Below are positions 58,601-64,000 of a stretch of DNA of 64,000 nucleotides, piece after piece. Position 1 is the stretch's first letter. Each line of letters opens with the position of its first letter. The notes under the pieces are model-generated. The model made no database searches. It was not told the origin of the DNA and was given only the letters and a program-made list of their open reading frames with translations. Location of the stretch: contig JACDQD010000007.1 in NCBI GenBank assembly GCA_019843655.1, positions 25,810,365 to 25,874,364 of the forward strand, written 5' to 3'. A program made the translations under genes and the position numbers. The stretch is from Lethocerus indicus (Eukaryota; Arthropoda; Insecta; Hemiptera; Belostomatidae).

Positions 58601-58851
58601 GTACGTTTAGTTAAAACTAATTTAGTCCACTTCCTCGTATTACATGATAAAATATTTAAGGATTCTTTTCTGCTTATGATCTCAGTAATTGATATAATTT
58701 TGGAAATTATTCCAAAGTAGCTCAGAAATGGATAGCGTTATGGTCGCAAGTAGTATTACATACTTTCGGGATGTACGCCTATAAACCCAACTCCCTCCCC
58801 TAAATGCTTTAGATCAGGATATGCTTATAGCAAATATATTAGAATTTTTTT

Positions 58852-58853
<2 letters not shown>

Positions 58854-58899
<46 letters not shown>
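58854..58899. repeat. (TA)n microsatellite 11
   Basis: Uninterrupted TA run. Confidence 0.98.
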
Positions 58900-58900
<1 letters not shown>

Positions 58901-61900
58901 AACGTTTTATTTTTTGAACTTTTATTTTTCAAATTGACGTCCATTTTACGCACGCGTGAACAAATCGGAAAACTACAGTAGACATTGTACACTGCACAAG
59001 CATATGGCCGGTCACAGTCTTTTCTGTTAATCCTGCATCTTAGTAATTTTAAATTTACATTTTAATTTTAACATGAGAACAGAATCATCAATATACTCTT
59101 TTGCTTGTCATTTTAGACACAAAAATCGTACACGGAATTCGCCAACGCAAATTCGTTAATAATAGTGAATTTATTAGCTCAAATGTTTCGACCACTTTTC
59201 CAGTTCAGAAGGATCAAAAATAAACCTAATATGTTATGAATTGCATAATTAATTCACGAACATCTGTTTCACAATTAATTAATAAATACAAAGCACAAAA
59301 TTTGTTCTGGTGATTAAGGGGAATTTGTGTCGGATGTTTGCGCCATCTATCAACCAATCTCTGAACTACCACTATCCCTTGAACTTTTTGGCGCGGGAAA
59401 TTTAAAATTTATTCTACTCATTGCTAATGAAATTCCTTATTCATTATTATTTCAATTATTTAATTATTATTCTAATACATAGTGATAGTTGCATGTATTA
59501 CTTTCACACTATACAGACATAAGCATATGTACATATGTAAATTTATAATATTAATAACATTATACAAATTACATTAAACAAATGGTACAATGTAATCTCA
59601 TGCTTCTTTTATATACATCCCTACATCTAATGGGGTTCAATTGTATTTTGCTAATAATTTGGAAGAATAAATATATTATTATAAAAAACATTAACATTAA
59701 CAAGAACATTTAACTGAAGTCATTAAAACCTAAAAATGCATCATTATTGCGTGAATTTAATTTTTAATATTTATGAGCCAATGAGGCAAATTTTAAAATA
59801 CCTTTTTTATATATTACTTCATTAGAGTAGTAAATTACGTGTTTATTTACTTTGTAAATACATACATTTTGTAAATTTTGATTTCTAGGTTTGAAACAGA
59901 ATAAACATTATTTTTTGTTTAATGGAATTTAAAGTTCATATTGAGTTCATTTGTGTATATAATATTATGAAGGTAGCATGATTAAAAATTAACTTAAGTA
60001 CTAACAAAATATTTATACTCAGCAAGGAGCAAATAAATTTCTATTTTTACTTTTTAAATTTATTACGGGCAAGATGTAATGACAGGGACATTAGTTAAGT
60101 GTAAGTTGTCAAGGAAATATATTATGAAATTGAGACCCACAGTGGGAAGCGAAAGGACAGTGGAACATAGTTTAAATTTTGAAGTGTGCTTATGTCTGTT
60201 ATCTCTCGCTGAATGTTATGTCTGTCCAACATTCCATACACACACCTGTCAACAACCTCAGACAGTTTTTTTTTTATTTTATTTATTGAAATTTCAAATG
60301 CGGTGAGAATGAATTTATTGACCAGAGATTTAAATGCCAATTAAGCTGTAGCAAAATATCCATTATGACTCTGCATACTTGTTTACAAACAACTCAATAA
60401 AATGATTAATTAAAATAATCAAGCAATGCTATAACTATGGAAATAGTAAAGTTATTGTAAGATATTTTCTGATTATATCCTTTATAATAGTACAATAATA
60501 TTCATTTATTTTTTCGAACAATATAAAATAATGATCTAAGTTTTGTATTAAACTAAAAATTAAAATATCTAAAATATTCAGCTTTCTACTACAACTAATT
60601 TATTACTGATCCTTCAGTAGGAATAAATGAGATTTATATTATTATTTTATACTATACCAGTAATTAATATTACAAGTATGCATTTTAAATATTAATACAT
60701 TTATACACACAATAAACAGATCACATGAAAAATGTTTAATTGATACTATTAATTTTTCCATTTTGTCAATTTGCTTTCTCTATTTTATTTGTTTTTTGTC
60801 TATGTTTGTTCAAGATGCAAATGAAATTGCATCTGTATCTTTATTAACATTTATTTGCAATGCCACGAATGAATATTTGTCTTTCTCAATAGTTCCATTG
60901 AAGAAGGAGTTGTAACACTTTTGAAGTAGGTCATCGGTGTATTTCTGCTTCTGTAATCTACAATCTAAACCATTGCACTTGGGGAAGAAATCAATTTATT
61001 GTAAAAGATGAGTAAATAGTAATTTTCAATCTTTTTAGCCTGCCCGTCAGCGTTTATATTTCTCTATAATGATTAGGAATGGTGCTAAAAACTGATGCTC
61101 AAGAAGTATTTCAAGTTCTATTATCCAAAACAATTGATTATATTTGTTCACAACTGATGGGCAAATGTAACCAAGTTAAAGACTGACTGCTTCTTTATTA
61201 GTAAAATAGACTAATACTTAAGATAGTTTATCAGTTAAACTAATACATCAAACACTAAACATCAGATTAATTGTGCTAATTTCTATAAACTGTATTTCTT
61301 AAATGAATCTCTTTTGGTTCATGAATTAGGGAGTTTTTGTCAACCAATTTATTGGTTTTCATTTTGTTTTTGTGCATAGTTCACCACTATAGAATAGGTT
61401 TCTTATTAAGTTTCACTGGTCTTAGCGACTGGACCAGGATTGACTTGAGTCGACTTCTAAGAATCTGGACAATATTTCCTTTCTAATCATTCTGAGGACA
61501 ACTGATGCGTCAATGTTGAATTTGAAAGAACCGATGAGTGTTCTCCATCTCTCGCTTTAGTCCGGATCATCATTATATTAGTCATCTTTCTAAGGTTCGC
61601 TATAAACAATGATGATTCCGCGAATTGGTTGAGGAGGAACATCCGTGGAGGCGCTTCAAAAAATATTTTACGACCGGACATTTGCATTTCAGAGTATGTT
61701 TTAATTACCTGTTAATTACCGATTAAATCTTAGATCCGACGCCCGGGTTCTCAGAACAACGCGAGATGTCTTCGGATAAAGAAATTACCGCCTGTGCTTA
61801 CAGAAAGTTCCATCGAGCTAAATCTCGTATGTGGACACGGGTTCAATTGACAATTATTGTCACTCAATACTACAGGGGAATAATTTATTTATCTACACTA

Positions 61901-62248
61901 ATTTTTATATATGCTATTATGTATTATACCACCGCATGAAAAATCATACTAGCGAGTTTAACAGTCCCCAAGGTTGTCTATTAAGCTCAAGTTCAGAAAA
62001 AATGGGGTCAGTTGAAATGAACCGCGTCCGTTTTTTATCATTTAAAAAAATTTAAGTTTAATTAAAATTAATCCTTATTAAAAACTGTGATATGGTTTTT
62101 AAACTGTTCAGCAACATTTCATAGGCCTTGCTTATATAAGTTCAGTTTGCGTAGTCAATTAACAGCAAATTGTCAAATTTTAAAGACAAAAAATATGTAG
62201 CAGTAAAGGACCAAATTGTCAGCGGATACGGCTAGTGTGTTAAGATAA
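58900..62248. other. strongly AT-rich noncoding block
   Basis: Base composition is visibly more AT-rich than the rest of the window, especially 59400-61300, with few CpG-containing words. It holds no TA array, no family 1 or 2 copy and no supported exon. Confidence 0.45.
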
Positions 62249-62566
62249 ATCCTTCTTGTATCCTTCTTGTATCCTTCTTGTATCCTTCTTGTATCCTTCT
62301 TGTATCCTTCTTGTATCCTTCTTGTATCCTTCTTGTATCCTTCTTGTATCCTTCTTGTATCCTTCTTGTATCCTTCTTGTATCCTTCTTGTATCCTTCTT
62401 GTATCCTTCTTGTATCCTTCTTGTATCCTTCTTGTATCCTTCTTGTATCCTTCTTGTATCCTTCTTGTATCCTTCTTGTATCCTTCTTGTATCCTTCTTG
62501 TATCCTTCTTGTATCCTTCTTGTATCCTTCTTGTATCCTTCTTGCATCCTTCTTGTATCCTTCTTG
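62249..62566. repeat. 11-bp minisatellite (TATCCTTCTTG)n
   Basis: About 29 nearly perfect tandem units of TATCCTTCTTG; the first unit begins AATCC and one unit near 62544 begins CATCC. It grades into TTCCTTTTCCTTCGAG. The unit has no stop in any of the six frames, and since 11 is not a multiple of three every frame cycles through the same 11-residue peptide (plus strand YPSCILLVSFL, minus strand KKDTRRIQEGY). The five long ORFs here are therefore repeat artefacts. Confidence 0.97.
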
Positions 62567-63049
62567 TTCCTTTTCCTTCGAGTCCTTTTCCTTTGATAGT
62601 TTTCAGTCGCAGTCTTGAGGAATTCTTTGCGTCTTGTCGATTATACCGGCAGTCTTGCCGATTCTTTAATCGGCCGGAGGAAGTAATTATTGGGGGGGAG
62701 GACAATTCCTGTCCCCAGTTGACAATTAAGTTGTTTCCATTATGATTATTGTTATTGACACGCGTTTCCGGTTTTATTACAGCCCTTTTCTTTAATCGTT
62801 CTCAATTATATCATTAAACAGTTTGAATGTCCGCCACATCGGTCGTTACTTCAGTCATATGATTGTTTTAACCTTTCTATTTATTGTACAATAAAAAGTG
62901 CGTTTATTTTCTCGCGTCTTCTCGGAGTTGAAAGAAACCACCCGGTGGGATCACACTAGCGTTGATTTCTACCCTAATTTTATAAGATCCTGATTTTTGT
63001 AATTCTCCTAACAGTCTAAGGCAAGTTTCGACCATAATCAGGAAACATA
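62567..63049. other. noncoding DNA, nothing recognised
   Basis: No supported feature. Confidence 0.4.
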
Positions 63050-63112
63050 AGGTTGAGAGGAAGACTTTCAAAAAGGCCAAACAAAAGAGAGAATGAACTA
63101 AGAACAGATAGA
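63050..63112 (-). repeat. family 2 dispersed repeat, weak fragment
   Basis: TTGAGAGGAAGACTTTCAAA and GAGAATGAACTAAGAAC resemble the middle block at 42100-42215. A further trace may lie at 63480-63530. Confidence 0.35.
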
Positions 63113-64000
63113 TAATCTACATCCAACATCTAATAGATAATAATAAGATAATAATCTAATAGATATGCAAATATTTTGATCATAATTTCGGTGTCGACGA
63201 GATAATGAAGAGGGAAAAATATTAACTGCATGTGCCCTCTCACCTAAATGTGTTTCAATCTAGACCGTTTTCGGGTTTCATATCAAAGTCAACTTATGCT
63301 CATGTTGGCGTTCACTGTATAACGTGTACATATAGATAGATCGATAAATAGGTACAGAGTGAATCTAGATTCAACTTTCAGTAACATTTGGACAGACAGA
63401 ATCCTCTCTCTTGTAATGTTAATAGGTTTCTAAGGTCTGAGAGGTAAACATCGAGGTTCGATCAGGAGACACCAGTTCAAAAACAGAGAAAAACGTTCGC
63501 ACTGAAGAAAGAATGAATTAAAAGAGAATGTCGTTCGGCTTAAATAGGACCGAGAATAGTTCTTAAAATGATTCTGAAATGCAGTTAAATATTTTCAACA
63601 TTTCGACCCGATTTTCGGTGAATCGGATGGAGGAAATTAAACATTTCCACGGAATCCATTATTCGTTTGCCAATTTTAATTGCGGCCTTTTCTCTCGTAC
63701 AAAAAAAATACGGACGGTACCGCAAGTGGAGATTAAGAGGAAGAAGCTGAGATATTAATAGTTATATTCCGGGAACGGGCACGCTTCTCTTAGTGACTGT
63801 TTTAGTCGGAATTAAATATAAATAATTATAGTTTCTATTAATTTTTAATGATTTAAGAATGTCGGTATTCTTGAAGATATTATATTTGACCATAAAAATA
63901 TCACCAGATTGAAAAAAAAACTATACCGATATTTTTGCAATTATCACATTTTATTGTTCGGATGGATGTAATTTGAATAGTTATTGACAAATTAACCCCT
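63113..64000. other. noncoding DNA, nothing recognised
   Basis: No supported gene. The stretch 63600-63700 is slightly GC-richer. Confidence 0.4.

Noticed and set aside
7550..58899. CRISPR-like array
   Set aside because: Repeats are microsatellites or dispersed elements, with no regular repeat-spacer pattern, and the sequence is clearly eukaryotic.
62173..62745. Five long ORFs of 109-157 codons
   Set aside because: They are translations of the 11-bp minisatellite, which is open in all six frames.

Overview
The window reads as nuclear DNA of an animal, most likely an arthropod and possibly an insect. It is AT-rich, almost gene-free, and full of short dispersed repeats, (TA)n microsatellites and small GC-rich islands. 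There is no operon-like packing, no long ORF with a recognisable domain, no rRNA, no intact tRNA and no CRISPR array. I cannot name the species.

Genes: the only stretch I accept as probably coding is a 110-codon GC-rich opening exon, 17039-17368 on the plus strand, ending in a consensus GTAAGT donor. Three much weaker short exons lie upstream (11982-12045, 12302-12332, 13069-13119). They could belong to the same transcript, as 5' UTR or as coding sequence in a compatible frame. The product is not recognised. Most of the window would then be introns and regulatory DNA of a long gene, or intergenic DNA. Nearly all other ORFs are chance or repeat-driven.

Repeats: the main structured signal is a family of small fold-back elements ('family 1'; clearest copies at 1870-2215, 5542-5630, 16321-16613, 18963-19190, 19865-20040, 22935-23152, 39185-39402 and 47114-47233, plus solitary degraded halves). 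Each arm carries a 37-nt block that matches the conserved core of a type I hammerhead ribozyme, with one extra U before stem II. The elements are asymmetric: a 40-45 bp unique tail lies outside one arm only. Two copies are flanked by 11-16 bp direct repeats, which suggests retro-insertion rather than cut-and-paste transposition. A second hammerhead-like motif of a different sequence class lies at 35821-35854. A further dispersed family ('family 2') has about a dozen fragments. Two low-copy repeats, a tRNA-derived SINE-like set, eleven (TA)n arrays, a 9-bp and an 11-bp minisatellite make up most of the rest.

Layout: 1-11000 is repeats and TA arrays; 11900-17400 holds the candidate exons and a conserved-looking GC island; 17400-58900 is noncoding DNA with scattered repeat fragments and a few possible cis-regulatory islands; 58900-62200 is markedly AT-rich; 62249-62566 is the 11-bp array; the remainder is unremarkable.
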